64,000 nucleotides of DNA from Gnetum montanum (lineage: Eukaryota; Streptophyta; Gnetopsida; Gnetales; Gnetaceae): the NCBI GenBank assembly GCA_015680685.1, contig MNCI01009404.1, positions 442,629-506,628 of the forward strand. Reading direction: 5' to 3'. Below are positions 46,059 through 58,379 of the stretch, piece by piece. Under the pieces are notes generated by a model. That model had not been told where the DNA came from. It saw only the letters and a list, made by a program, of their open reading frames with translations, and did no database searches. Position numbers and translations under genes: made by a program. Each line of letters starts with the position of its first letter. The stretch's first letter is position 1.

Positions 46059-49000
46059 ATGATGTCAAAGAGAAGGGGATCATCTAGCAAAAACCCCATA
46101 TTAGAGGAGGTAGAAAAGGTTGTAAGGGGCATCTCCTAGCTTCTCAATCCTTCCATTAGTGAGGGTCCTTCAACCATGATAGTTAGGTACCCATCTTTTG
46201 CCTTGTTTTCATGAAAGGGTATTTTCTATGGCCTAGGCTTTCTCATGTGGGAATTCTTGACTTTTCTTATGTTGAATGTTGGCTTTAGGCCATATAATTG
46301 CATCTAGATTTAAGTTTTTGGCCTTAGGGATTATTTTTGTAAAGATTTAAAAATTTTCAAACTTGTTCCTTGCATTTTTGCCTAAATTTTGCCAAAAATA
46401 GCCAAATGTTTCTATTTTTTGTAAGGTTATGGTGCATGATTTATAATTTTTGAGTCCATGAAGATGTTGTACAAGGTTTAATGATCACACTAGAGGTGGA
46501 ATCACTATTTTTGGAGCTCTATTTAGTTTTTTATTATTTTTTTGTAGCCTAGTGCATAGCATTTTCTTTGGTTTTCCTCCAAAAATTGATAGTGTTGCCC
46601 TAGCTAAGAATTGTTTTTGAAACTATCCAAGCCTCTTGGGGATTTTTGGGGTAGTGTAGGAGGACTCTGTAGAAGATGTGAAATTTTTTTAATTTTTTTT
46701 GTAATTTTCCTAGAGGTTTTTAGGAATTGTTTCACTATAAACTAGGTTTTTTCGTAGAAAAAATCCAAGTAATTTTGGTTCACAATTTCAATTTTTTATA
46801 CTTATTGTTGGAGTGTTGAAATGGGATTTGAATTGATTTAAACTTTTTTGTAATTTTTAGAGTTAGAAAGAAATTTTAGAAATTTTTTGTGAATTTTTCT
46901 AGCCATGTGAACTACCCTATACAGTTTTAGTTTTAGCTCTTGAGCTTGCAGGCTTCCTAGCTTGCATTGGTAGCGTTGGTTACTTTTTGTATTTTAACCA
47001 TGTTATGTTCACATGTTGTACATATAGGGTACATGATGGAGGATTGATCAAAAGTGACCAAGTCCTATCTATGGCACACACAGCTTTGGAAGCTTTTGCA
47101 TAAGCCTCAACTGTGAGACTTGTAGTGTTGTAGTAGCTAAAGAATAACTTTAGTAGGTATACCTTATGATTTTCTCAAGTCTATAGAAAGTGTTTAGTCA
47201 CTAGAATTGCTCAACCCTAGTGGGGTCTCTCAAAACTAGGAATACATGCACTTGTGATTTCCAAGGCCCCTGCATTGTGTACGCCAAGTAAATTTTCTTT
47301 TAATTTTTTTCTATATAATGTCAACATTTTCTAGTTGTTTTACTTTTCGGTTACTTTGGCTTTAATTAGTTAATTGGTTTCATCTATGTGGTTACAAATT
47401 TAATTTTAACTTATTATGTTTATTATTTCTGGCTTTATATGATCTACCTATGTTAAAGGCTAATGGGTTACTTGTGTTGGGTTGTAAGTCCTATGCCTAG
47501 ATCTACCATTGTTATGATTACCTTAGGACATGTGGAGGAGAAGATCATTCTTAAGTGGGGTGAAGTTGACTCACTGTAGGAGTGGTTGGTAAGCAAAGCA
47601 CCTTGGGAGGTCCAACAAAGGATCAACAATGTAGGTTTGCTTGATTTGTTCATGCTTCCTAGCTTGTTGATACCAGCTAGAGAGATGGTGAATGTAATTG
47701 ACTTTGATGAATGAGTAAAAAATATCATCTCTCATGTTTATGGTGTGCCTATTACCTTGAGCATCAATGATTCTACATATAGTAACATCTTTAGTGTACA
47801 TTGTGATGACATCAAAGTTTTCACAACAGCAGGGAAAGAGGTGACTCATAGAGAGGAGTTTGAGGAGTGACTTAATTCTTGTGTTAGTGAAGGGTTGATC
47901 TTTGATCATTGTAAGGTCATAGAGGTTAATGACATGTATCCTCTATTTTGTTCTAGAGAATTTCCTTTTTCACTATCACAAAATAAGATCATTAGTATTT
48001 GGTAGGTTTGGACCATGAAGAAGATCCTTGCCAAGGACACTAAGTTCAACTAGGTTATGTTCTTGATCTATGGGCTATGGGAGGAGATCCAAAAATTTAG
48101 TAATAACCTTAATATGATATGCCATATGCACTTTGCATTTGTTGCTATGTATCTAAGAAGGTTTGTAGAATTCTTGGTGGTCAAGAAGGATGGAAAGCAG
48201 GTGAGTTATGATCCCTCCCAATTTTTCAAGCCTTGAATAAAACACATTTTTTGGGTGATGTAGGTTCAAGATTCACTAGTTGAAGATGTTGGAGAATTGC
48301 TATCAGTTACCACTAACAAATTTAATAGTACATGTTGTGCTTCCCTTGATAGCATGAAAAATGGACCTCATATTACCCATGGGAATGCCAAGAGAGCCAA
48401 AGAGGTACTTGTAGAAGCTAACAGTGTAGCTAAGGCAAAGTTGAAAATGTGACAAGTTGAGGAAATAGTTTCTTTTGTTGAAGAGTCATCAAGAAAGAAG
48501 ATATCCTGAGGTTTAGCAAGGCACATCATAATATTTTAGGGATGTTTAATATGCATTTTTTGTTTCTCATGTTAGTTTGTATATATTTTTTATATTTTTA
48601 TATATTTATGTTATTTTTTACACAAAATTTGCTAACTTTTCCTACATTTTGTCTTTCTAATTCATGCAGGGAAGAAACAAGAATTGGTAGCCCAAGGAAT
48701 GGTAGAGGTAGAGTGAAGATGCCAAGAAGAGGAAGCACTAAGACAACAAGAGGAAGATGAAAGGGTATATAATGAAGCATTGGATGCCTTGGATACTATG
48801 TTTGAAAATTCACCATTTGATGATGAACCTCCTGTTGACATCCCACATGATCTTCCAGGAACTTATTTATTCTAATTTATGCATTTCATTTTATATTTTT
48901 ATGTCAAAATTTTTTTTTTAATTATTTAATTGTATTGATGGTTGTACTTGTTTTAGTGCTTAAGCCTCTTCCACCTCTACATTTTGTTTGAAACCTTAGG

Positions 49001-50313
49001 CTAAGTTCTAGACAAGATTGAGTTTATGCAAGGCATGGTAGAAGATATCATTAATCAGTTACAACATATAGTTTCTAATGTTGGTAATAATAGTTAGCAT
49101 ATTTTTCCTTGAGTTTTTCTTACCACTTATGCATTTTTATATCTCATTTTATATTTTTATGACTTTCTACATTTTATGCCTACGTGGTTCTAGTGATTTA
49201 AACTCTTCTTTGTTACTTTTGTTTCTTATTGTTTTTACATGTGTGTGTGTGTAGTGGTTATTACAATGTTCAAAGTTAGATGGCATCCTAAGCATGATGT
49301 TGAACTTAATGAGTTGCCGACACTGCCACATGATATGGAAAATGTTCCACAAAGGTTGTATGAGGAAGCCACCGAGTATGTCCTCTCATGTGCTAGGACT
49401 TCTTGGGAGTGCCATCGATTTAATAAATTTCTATGGAAGAAGGTTGTGACCTTAGAAAAAGAAAACAAGTTGCAGGTAGCTGAAATCATGGACCTTAGAG
49501 ATTACATGAAATTTATAGAGGCTTCTGTAACTAATAGAGGCTCCTTATGCACTAAGAAGATTGAGTGGTCATGCTACTAGAGTGCCATCTAGAGTAAAGT
49601 TTCTCTAGCCAGAACATGTAGATGTAGTTATTGGTGCATAAGATTAGAGACTAGAGGGATTATTGTTTTTGGGTTCTTAAGTGGGGTAGGAAACAAAAGG
49701 ATCACAAGTAATAGTATAAGGCAAAGAAAGAAAGTTATCTCAAGTGGTTACATGAGGAGGCTATGAAGAGTCAAAAGATTGAAATGTTTGTGTAGGAAGT
49801 AAATGCAGAAGATACTTTCAAGCTGTTCAAAGACTCTCTGGTAGTGTCTAATTCCCTTGCTCTTTAGCTTTCTATTGCTTCGAGAGAGTTTACTACGGCC
49901 TTCCTTTCTTAAGAGCCTCTTGAGTGGATAGATGTTGAAAGAAGGAACATCTTAACAAGTGTAGATCTTGGGAAAATATATTGGACCAACATGAGCGAAG
50001 AGAAAATTCTTCACAAGTTGGAGACTGGTCTCCAAAGCTTTGCCTCAGAAGAGCTTGCTCCAGAATCTCTAGAGGTTTGTTTTAGAGTTTTTATTTTAAC
50101 ATTTTTCTTTTATGTTATAGTTCATGTTTACTTATTTTTAATTTAGTTTGGATTTTTTGTTTTTTGGTTTTTTATGGTTATGTTTTGGCTATAATAGTTG
50201 CTAATTAATTTTTTGTTTTATGTTTTTGTTGTGTGTAGGCTTCAAGTGATGGAAATAGTACTAGTGGTCATGTTGGTGATAATGTTCCTCCTCCTCCTCT
50301 AGTTTTCCTTTAG
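46059..50313 (+). pseudogene. Seven-exon reading frame J, unknown product
   Basis: Exons: 46059-46186, 47459-48200, 48264-48510, 48670-48858, 49000-49092, 49255-50074, 50239-50313. Introns follow GT...AG (donors GTACCC, GTGAGT, GTTTAG, GTTAGC, GTTTGT; intron 4 has GA instead of GT) and all six phases agree. The product is about 760 aa: a basic start MMSKRRGSSSKNP, a compact middle (WLVSKAPWEVQQRINNVGLL, VFTTAGKEVTHREEFEE, FPFSLSQNKIISIW), an acidic Glu-rich part (RQQEEDERVYNEAL) and a Pro-rich end PPPPLVFL. About ten stops, all one transition from Gln, Arg or Trp codons, and a frameshift near 49600 make it a pseudogene. No family recognised; a plant-mobile-domain-like or gag-like protein is only a guess. 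Confidence 0.6.
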
Positions 50314-51150
50314 GCATACCAATATTGTTACATTTTTGGTCATTTCAATGATCGTTTTGGTGTTATTTATTTTTGGCTATTCATAGCCATTAGGAACTAT
50401 GAGACATTTTATTATTGCTCATTTTATTTTTGCACAATGCAACTACGACTATTAGACTTTTATGTATTCTTGTTATCATTGTTAATTTTTTATCACACTA
50501 TGTGACTATGGCTGTTGGGCATGCACACTTTGGCTATAACATTTTAACTTTTCATATTTTTTAGCACTTTTATTTTTTATGTATTTTATGTTTTATTTGT
50601 ATAAAGAAGGCCATGTGTTTAAATTGTAAGGCCATAAAGAAAAATTTGTAGTAAAATGTAAACATAAAGTAATCAAGCAATAAAAGTGTACAATATAGTG
50701 TAATAGTCTACAATGTGATAGGAACATGACTACAATTGCATTGCCAATTTAAGGCCTTAATTGGCCACTAGTTTAAGGTCTTGGCAAGCCATACTTAGTT
50801 TTTTCAATGAGTTTTATGGTTTAAAATTTTTATAGATTTTTAAGTTATAAATTTTTATGGTATTTTCATGGTTTCTTAAAGGAAAGCATAAAATAAAAAT
50901 CATGAATGAGCATAAATTATAAATTTCATGTGGATGTGTAAATGAAAGACTAAGTAGTTTCAATATGGGTCAACAAGATGAAGCATGGTGGAACAAAATA
51001 GCACATGTAAACAAACAGTTGAAACTGGGCTATGAAATAAAAAGGAAAAGACTACATGGTGTTAACACAGGGATAACAAGATGTATTTATTCATGGAATT
51101 GTTTCCTAATCTTTAAAATATTAGGAAAAGTATATGGCCTCTATTGCATA
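50314..51150. other. Non-coding DNA after frame J
   Basis: AT-rich and without any recognisable frame, LTR or tail. It includes the right boundary of the insertion into G, which lies before about 51160 where G's protease-linked sequence resumes. Confidence 0.4.
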
Positions 51151-51199
51151 ATCCTTATGCCTTGTTTTCCTTGCTAACAACATTAAATGGGAGCTCTTT

Positions 51200-52000
51200 C
51201 CATGCTTCACTCTTAGCTTGATTTACTTCATTGGTCCTCTCAATGTCACTCTTGATAGTAGAAGTTTCTTCTTAAAACTCCACTTCAAATCCTTGTTCCA
51301 CATTAACGTTGTTGACTGATAAAGGAAGCACACTATCGCCATGTATGATTATTGCACCTCCCTCATAAGGTAGGTGAATTTCTTGATGGATGGGAAAGGA
51401 AATTGCTTATAAATGAGCTAACAAAGGCCTCCCTAGGATTATATTGAATCCTTGTATCTCTTTTGCCACTAAGAAATTGGTAGACATGGGGAATTATTCC
51501 CTTGCTATGAAGTCTAAAGAGATAGAGTCCTTCATTACTACCCATTGTTCATTAAAGGATATAAGAGAAAAAGTAGGAGTGCTTTGCATATGTTCTACCA
51601 AGCCTATATGCTCAACAATTGTAAAAGGTATAACATTGATTGTTGCTCTATCATCAACATGTACCCTATGTATTTTATATTATCCAACTCTTATGATTAT
51701 AAAGAGAGGGATCCTCATTATCTCACCATCTTGGGGATTGATCTTTACCTTGTTGTCATGAAATACCAAGGTAGTTAACTTCATTTCTTTCCTAGGAAAA
51801 TATGGCACAATTACTGTGTGAATGTATTCTTTGTTGTTCTTACTAATGGGAATTGAAGTCAACATACTTACTAAGGCTTCACGGTGAGTAGAGGAGGCCA
51901 TCAGTACGTCATCTAGGATCAAGGAGGTATTTTATACCTTCAAGGAGAGTTTCACGTTCTACATGGAATTGAGGAAATCCTTGTCATTTTTTGTTATTGC
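51200..52000 (-). pseudogene. Aspartic protease region of element G
   Basis: The minus strand reads EYIHTVIVPYFPRKEM, then HVDDRATINVIPFTIVEHI near 51640, the place of the catalytic D-S/T-G (here D-D-R, so damaged), and FNIILGRPLLAHL near 51440, the conserved I-L-G-R-P block of gypsy proteases. It continues to about 51170. The protease would have cut the gag-pol precursor. Confidence 0.75.
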
Positions 52001-52699
52001 CCTTGAATTTCTCCATTCTTCCTAGGATTTGAACTTCATGCTTTAGCATTTGTAGTTTAGCCCCCTTTTCCTTCTCTTATTGTTTACCATCCTTCCTAGG
52101 TTGACTAGTTGAAGTGGTCTGTGCATTAGAGCTCATAGGGATGGATGAACTAGGTGTGGCTTTTGGTGGGCCTACTTCTTTCCATGCCTTGGTTTTCTTG
52201 TTGTCTTTGGTCTTAGGCTTAAAATAAGGATTCTTGCATTGCTTGGTTGGTAACTTCTTGTTGTTAGGCTATAAAGAGATTGTTGCATTGGCCACCATAG
52301 GAGGATGTTGGTCATCATGGGTTATAGGCCTAGTGGTAGTGGGAAGGGGCACTCTAATGACAAATGATTCTTTGGGAGGCATAGGTGATGGTATCCTTAC
52401 GAAAAAAGAAGTTCTTGAGAGCTTGATGAAGTTGAAGGGTCCCTTTCATCTTGATGAGGTACTCAAATCACAAATAGCTCCCTAGTGGATCTTGGATCAT
52501 TACTAATGTTGAATGCTACTATTGTATAAGGGTTCTTATTTGCATTCAATAGATCTTTGTGTACTTACATGTATTGGTTTTGGGGCCTAACTAGGTTAGA
52601 AGAGTTGAACACTAACTCTCCATTGTCTATCATCTTTTACAAGTCATCCTTTAAGGCTAGTAAGAAATTGGTATCACTACCGAGCATTGATGATAGTGG

Positions 52700-53600
52700 T
52701 AGAATCAATCTAGTTTGATATATTTTGGCACTGGTGGATTGTCCTTGGTTGCTACAGTGGGATCCTTTGTGATCTTACACAAACGTTCATGCCTCTTGCG
52801 AGAATTCTTAGTCATTTTCTTATACTGGATACGACCACTTTTAAGCAACTGGTCAAGGGGCTTCAATCGTTTTAATGGAAACTTTATGTATTTGAACTTA
52901 TACTTTTTCTCAAAGTTAGGCCTGGGTTGATTATTGGTAGATGCCCCTAATGTTGAAGATTGAGTGGTTGTGGTAGGAGCCTTTAATTGAATCTTCTTTG
53001 GCCCATGTGTAGTTTTTGTTTCTTTGGCCATAGTGGCCAAGGCTACGTGGTTTTGCTTTCCTCTATCCCTATCCGTTCTTATGTGTTGGTTCTTGTACAC
53101 TGTGTAGGCTAGATCACCACTAGCTTGAGTGGCATCTTCTATTTTTTTATTTGAGAGAAACCTTGGCTAAGGGACTGCGGGTCTAAGTAATAGAGTTTGG
53201 ACTTGATAAATTCATTGGCCACCCTTTTGAAAATAGCTAGAAGGTGAGTTTTGTCTATAGGCTTAAGAATCTCATTCAGGAGAGCATTCCACCATTGTAT
53301 AAACTTCTAAATAGGTTCAAGAGGCCTCTTCTTGATTTTCATTAATTGATCAAGGATTGTGTTAGGTTTCAAGTTATACTTGAAATGGTTAATGAATTGC
53401 AAGATCAAGTCTTCTAACGAGGCAATGGACTCCCTAGGTAATACATGGTACCAATCCAAGGCTTTTCTAATTAAGGACATAGGGAAGATGCACATAATAG
53501 TGTGGGGTGAAACTTGTAAGAATAGGCACTCTAAATGGAAGGTAGTAAGGTGTGCATTCAAATCATCCATGCCATTGTATTTGGTGATTTGGGGAATGGG
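52700..53600 (-). pseudogene. gag of element G
   Basis: 53570-53307 codes FPMSLIRKALDWYHVLP, SIASLEDLILQFINHFKYN and LMKIKKRPLEPI, the Retrotrans_gag capsid pattern (F-P-x-S-L-x-G-x-A-x-x-W-Y...S-I...F-x-x-x-F). A basic linker with a KRHERL stretch follows to 52705. Stops occur between the parts. This is the RNA-packaging shell protein of the element. Confidence 0.8.
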
Positions 53601-53700
53601 AATTTCCCATGGGAAGAGTGATTTGGCAGATGGTGGGGCTAATGGGATAATCTTAATAGAAGTCCATTAGTTTAACTGTTTGAGTCATAGAGGCTTTGAG

Positions 53701-55600
53701 CTTGTGTAGCTCTTTTGTAAGATCCTAGATCATCTGGAAAGCTTGATCCAATTCTTGGGGCTTTCTAGTGGATTATAGGGTTTGTAAAAATGGTTATGGA
53801 GAAAGTTGGGAGGCTTGAGGCTACGTGATGGATAATGACAATGATGGAAGAGGCTAGGTGATCATGGTGGTAGGGGGCTTAAGAACAAGAAGGATTTTTG
53901 CATTGGAACTTTAGGGATAAAGGGGGTGAAAGAGGTATGAGAGGTTTGCATAGTTTAGGATCCCACTAAGAGGTCCACTAGCATGGAGAAGGGATGAGAT
54001 GTGGTAAATACCATAGGTGGTGTTTGTGTAGAGTGAGGTTATGTTGCAAAGGGCATTGATGAAAATAGGAAGGTGTATTGAGACATAGGCTAAGCTTGAT
54101 ATGTGGCAATAATAAGTGTTAATCCAAACTTGATGGGTTAAACAGGAGGAGGCAAAGGTTAAGGAACTTTTCCTATAGATGACATCGGAGATGCAGAAGT
54201 AGGAACATTCGTTTGGGGAGCCAATTGTTGGAAGAGGCTCCCAATAAATGTGTTTGGTTCTTATTCAACCTCAAATTTTTCTTGCTGTTCCTAATGTCCA
54301 TCTAAACTAATCTCCCCACTCCACTCATCAACGTCTATAAGTTTTATTAACATGTGAGCATAGAAATCAGTTAAAGGAAACTTGACATAGGGTGATGGGA
54401 TGTATTCTTTTCCATCCTTGTGTATTGTTTTGAACTGATGCTTAGCATTAGACTCAGAGTGTGGTATGAGGAGATCAACCTATATTTTAGCACTGAGGAA
54501 GTTATAAAATTTCTCATTGATAACTGCAAAGTCTGGGTTCTTGCCCCTCTACCTAAGTGATTGCCTACAATTAATGACTATTGGATAGTTTGGGTCATAA
54601 ATGCAAACTACATCTTGGATAGAGGCCATGTAGGTAAGGTTAAGAGGTAGTACAGTGGATTTGTGAAAAGGCATTAACTAAGTGTTTAACTAGGTTGTGA
54701 ACTAAAAGTCTCAATAGATGAGACTGCTTAGCATATAAAAGGCTTATCCTATGAAATATAGTAGAAAAACTACAACTGCAAGAGCAATGCAGGTGGCAAT
54801 GGTAGTATTATACACTCCACTACTAAAAATTAATTAATTTTTATATGATTTCCAATACAAAGAATAGTGGCCATGTTGTAGATTGTTACAGTGAAAATGT
54901 AACTTAAAAATGCTATAGATAGGTTACCAATTTTATGTTGGGTTTGGGTGATCACCCAACAATAGTATGAAGTGTAGAAAATATGTTTAGCTTTGCTAGA
55001 AGTTCAATAGAAAATTCTTAAAATATTGCAAGTCAAAAATGATAGTGGGTTATATGCTGACTTTTGGAGAAGCTTGAAGATAAATTTTGAAAAGAGAACA
55101 GTGCAAGTTTTCGCAATTTTTACGCTACACTTTGAAAAGTCTAGCACTTGATGTAAAAATGGTAGACAACCCAAACCTACTATAGCCTATACACTAGGTT
55201 TGGAAAAGTCTAGTACTTAGCGTAAAAATAATATATTGCCCAAAGTTTTTATAGCCTATACACTAGGCTTTAAGAAAGCCTAGCAATAACTCAAAAATTT
55301 GAAGTCAATGAAGATAGGGTATAGTTTTACACTGAGTTTTGGGGCAATTCCAAAACAAAATTTTAATGTCAAATGAAGGCCAAAATAGGTTGTAAGGTAG
55401 TGTTAGTTTTGGAAAAAATCAATCATCCAATTACAAAATACCAAGGTTGTGCTAGCTTTGGGAAGAAATCCAAACCAAAATTTAAATGTTTTCAAACATA
55501 GGTACACAATGGCAAAAATCAATTTCTAGGAAAAGGTAGAGTAGGATTGGGTGAAGAATTTGAGTGGATGTCTTTTCTCTAGTGCTAGAAACTATAACGA
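53701..55600 (-). other. 5' leader of element G
   Basis: Between gag and the 5' LTR. At 55090-55340 a ~75-bp unit with AGCCTATACACTAGG and AAAGTCTAG occurs about three times. No convincing primer site was found next to the LTR: the minus strand reads ATCGTTATAG, only weakly like a tRNA-Met site. No ORF. Confidence 0.45.
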
Positions 55601-56661
55601 TTGAAAAATTTAGTGTTGGAAGGCTGAAAATTTTAGGGTGAGATAGTTTGACTTTAGATCCACAAGCCTTAAGAAAAGGATTTGAAGCACCCTAGATAGT
55701 TTTGCCAAACACCTAGGGACTTATGATTTGTTACCAATGTGAATAAATAAAATTGCAAATCCATATCCAAGTGTAGAGACACATGGAATAAATTTGTACC
55801 AAATAAATGAAACTAAAAACTTTTTATTAAAAGATTGAAGGTCCATAGAAAAGTTTGGATAATACAAATTTTTATGCTTTGAATGCACAAAGAGTGAAAG
55901 GGAGAATGCGTGGAACTTGATTTAGTTGGTAGGGTGTGTTGTGTAGTAATCTTTGCTTTTGATGATCTTTAATATTCTACTCCTTAAGCTTGTTGCTAGT
56001 TTCTCTATCACTAGGATTTGCACTATGGGTGAAAGAATGGTTGTGGACTCTTGGTAGATCTACACTAATCTAAAAGTCTTGAAGTTTAGCCTGAATGCAA
56101 ATTGTCAAAAGTCCTTTCAATGTGATCAAATTTAGCTTAAACAGGCCATTTGATAACTGATCTATTACTGTAAATTTCTATTATAATTATTGACAGATTG
56201 CTACAAATTTGTGGTGTGTTTAGGGCATCTTTTGATAGTGTATTTAGAAAATTTAGATAGTTTTATGCTTGTCTATGCTGGCTTCATATGCTACCCAACA
56301 TATTGGGCAAGGATGCCTAGCATAAAAACTTAACACCTAGATTTTATATGCTACGTTTGCAGGTGCCCCAGCATAAAAACTGCCATGGCCAATGTATAGG
56401 CTAAGAAATGCCAAAGTTGGTGGTCAACAAGGCATTTTCAACCTTCTCAAGTCTAGATATATGAAATTTGCAACTTTTCCCACCTAGAAGATGAGACATC
56501 CGTAGGTTATGAAGCATTTTTAGCCTTGATAAGCTAGGATGTGTGAGATCTACAATGTATGAGCTACAAATTTCACATTTTACTTTAAAATCTTATCTCA
56601 AATCCCAATGATAAAGGTTTCAATGTTAGGTTTTGGGGAAAATAAGGTAGTTGTGTCTACT
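55601..56661 (-). repeat. 5' LTR of element G
   Basis: 1061 bp paired with 38035-39099; both start TTGAAAAATT/GTGAAAAATT and end TGTGTCTACT. The stretch 56265-56400 holds the TATGCTACC/TAGCATAAAAAC units that are amplified in the 44-45 kb array. The TATA-like site is weak here (minus strand GGCCTGTTTAAGC near 56145). Confidence 0.85.
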
Positions 56662-57830
56662 TTACAATCATACCCAACACTTGATCAACTAATAATAATA
56701 AAATGTGATCCTTGGAGGTATCCATGTTTAGTAGCTTGAAGTTTATGCAAATCCATCATTTTCCTTCCTTCTTGGTAATAATCACCTAATCACTATATTT
56801 AATAGGATAGATGAATCCTACCTTGAAATTTTTTTTAATTTCCTATTTGATAACCTCCTTAATCTTGGAGTTCAACTTGCATTAGGATTGATGCTTTAGC
56901 TTTATTGCAAAAACTGTGGTATTGGTCACTTATTAACCATAGGAAGTAGCTTCTATTTTTTCTTATTTATTAGTTGTGCATTGTTAATTACTCATTTATC
57001 ATTTTCCAAGAATACATAATCTAAAGATTCTAATCATGTTTTGAGCTTGATAAGTTTGAATATTAGTTTTTGTTTGGAATTTATAACTTTCTCCAATTAA
57101 CTTCTTCTTCCTATATGAGCCCTATTTGAAAAAGTTTTGGTTTAATCACTTTCATCTTATCCAACTTATCCATATAAAAATAAAGTAAGCCTTTCTATTG
57201 ATTTGATGTAGATTTCTAATTTATAGTTTTCCACTGTTATCAACTAAAGGATGTCTTATTATTTAGTGGTTATGGTTTACAAGCATTTTTGCACATACAC
57301 TTACTTTACACAAACATTGCATGCTATGATTGTAGTCTTTTTTATGCTTCAAATCTTCTACATGTAGTTGCGTATTACATCAATGCATGTAATTCATGAA
57401 ACTTGTTTCTTCTCTATGATGCTATGCTTATTCTCCTTAGCAATATTTAAGGAGAAATCCCAAATATCTTAGCTTAGCATCAATGGTATCAATTTTTGTA
57501 CATTTCATAATAATAGAAAATTCATCGTTGTTATTTTCCATATGAATTACAAGAAAATATATTATATAGTACCACCCATTATTGATGGTCATCACATCTT
57601 TAACTTATAACTTTAGTATAATATTGCTTTGCTTTAATAGTGGTAGATTCTAGGCCTTGTATATTTTTTAAGAAATAAAGTTCATGCCACATCTAAATCT
57701 AGTAGAGCCTTGCATGCTATACTTCCTACAATTTGCAAATAAATCAAGGGACTTCTTGGATTTGTTCTCTTCTTTGAAAGAACTACCACTTTCATTTAAT
57801 CTATTACAATATGTGTGAGCATGAAAGATT
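56662..57830 (-). pseudogene. Protease and RT start of gypsy element H
   Basis: From high to low coordinates: CKALLDLDVA near 57720 (protease, L-L-D-L-G-A-S type), INNGWYYIIYFLVIHMENNN near 57570, then FKVGFIYPI near 56840 and a run with VIITKKEGK and ICINFKLLNMDTSKDHI ending LVDQVLGMIVK at 56662. This is the finger region of a Ty3/gypsy RT. It stops exactly at the LTR of G. The rest of this RT was not found left of 38035. The protease style matches Athila/Tat elements. Confidence 0.7.
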
Positions 57831-58357
57831 TGATGTTGGATTCTTGGACTATGATTATTGTTGGTTCTATTGTGTCATTAGAAGACAATTATATAATAAT
57901 TTCACTTGTAATCTATGAGTCCCATCCATTGGTAAGGTCTAGACATATGCTTGTTAATGTAATAAACATGCTTAGCATGATTAATTTCAATCCTCATAAG
58001 TATTAATATAAGTGTAAATTGATCTACATTGTTAAGAAGTAGTATGTATTACCTTGTAAGTTCCTTCATGGAAAATCCCTCATTCATGTAAAAGATAAAT
58101 ATATAATCAGGAAAGTAGAAGTCTTGATGAGCATAAGTGACCATCACTTGATATGGCTAATTCAATTCATCATTAATGGTTTTGTGATTATTTGCTATAG
58201 GATTTTCATCTAGTCATGGATTATTGGATCTAAGAGAAATAACCATGATTTAATTATTATTTTTATTCTTTAAACAATATCAAATATTTAAAAAGATATA
58301 TCATTAAAATCTATGTAGCAATTGTATATAGTACTAACTAACTAAATGGTATAGCAT

Positions 58358-58377
58358 CATCCTTGATAAGGACACCA
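58358..58377 (-). promoter_or_regulatory. Primer binding site of element H (tRNA-Asp type)
   Basis: The minus strand reads TGGTGTCCTTATCAAGGATG two bases inside the LTR. Against the Asp-type site TGGCGCCGTTGCCGGGGATG, 13 of 20 positions agree, and six of the seven differences are C>T or G>A. It supports an Athila/Tat origin. Confidence 0.65.
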
Positions 58378-58379
58378 AA

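Larger units (their letters stand above)
43750..51150 (+). mobile_element. Insertion inside element G (carrier of frame J)
   Basis: About 7.4 kb without gypsy pol similarity sits between G's protease and RT. It holds a ~190-bp tandem array (44040-45330) and then the seven-exon frame J (46059-50313) in plus orientation. The array unit resembles a part of G's LTR, so the left part may be an LTR of a relative of G, and the whole may be a retroelement carrying J. No second LTR, pol gene or target duplication was found; the ends are approximate. Confidence 0.5.
38035..56661 (-). mobile_element. Tat-type Ty3/gypsy element G with a large nested insertion
   Basis: Paired LTRs of about 1.06 kb (38035-39099 and 55601-56661) enclose, in minus-strand order, gag (53600-52700), protease (52000-51200), RT and RNase H (43740-42060), a second plant-type RNase H (42000-41582) and integrase (41360-40280). 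The extra RNase H between RT and integrase is the mark of the Tat branch. About 7.3 kb (roughly 43750-51150) of foreign DNA separates protease from RT; without it G would be about 11.3 kb. Stops are frequent, so it is dead. A target duplication could not be fixed with confidence. Confidence 0.85.

Noticed and set aside
47468-47909. Minus-strand frames opposite exon 2 of J
   Set aside because: The plus strand carries the phase-consistent exon; the minus-strand frames are shadows of it.
38030-56666. TAACA / TTACA as the target duplication of element G
   Set aside because: The LTR ends do not show clean TG...CA borders and the 4-of-5 match shifts with the chosen ends. Not safe to claim.
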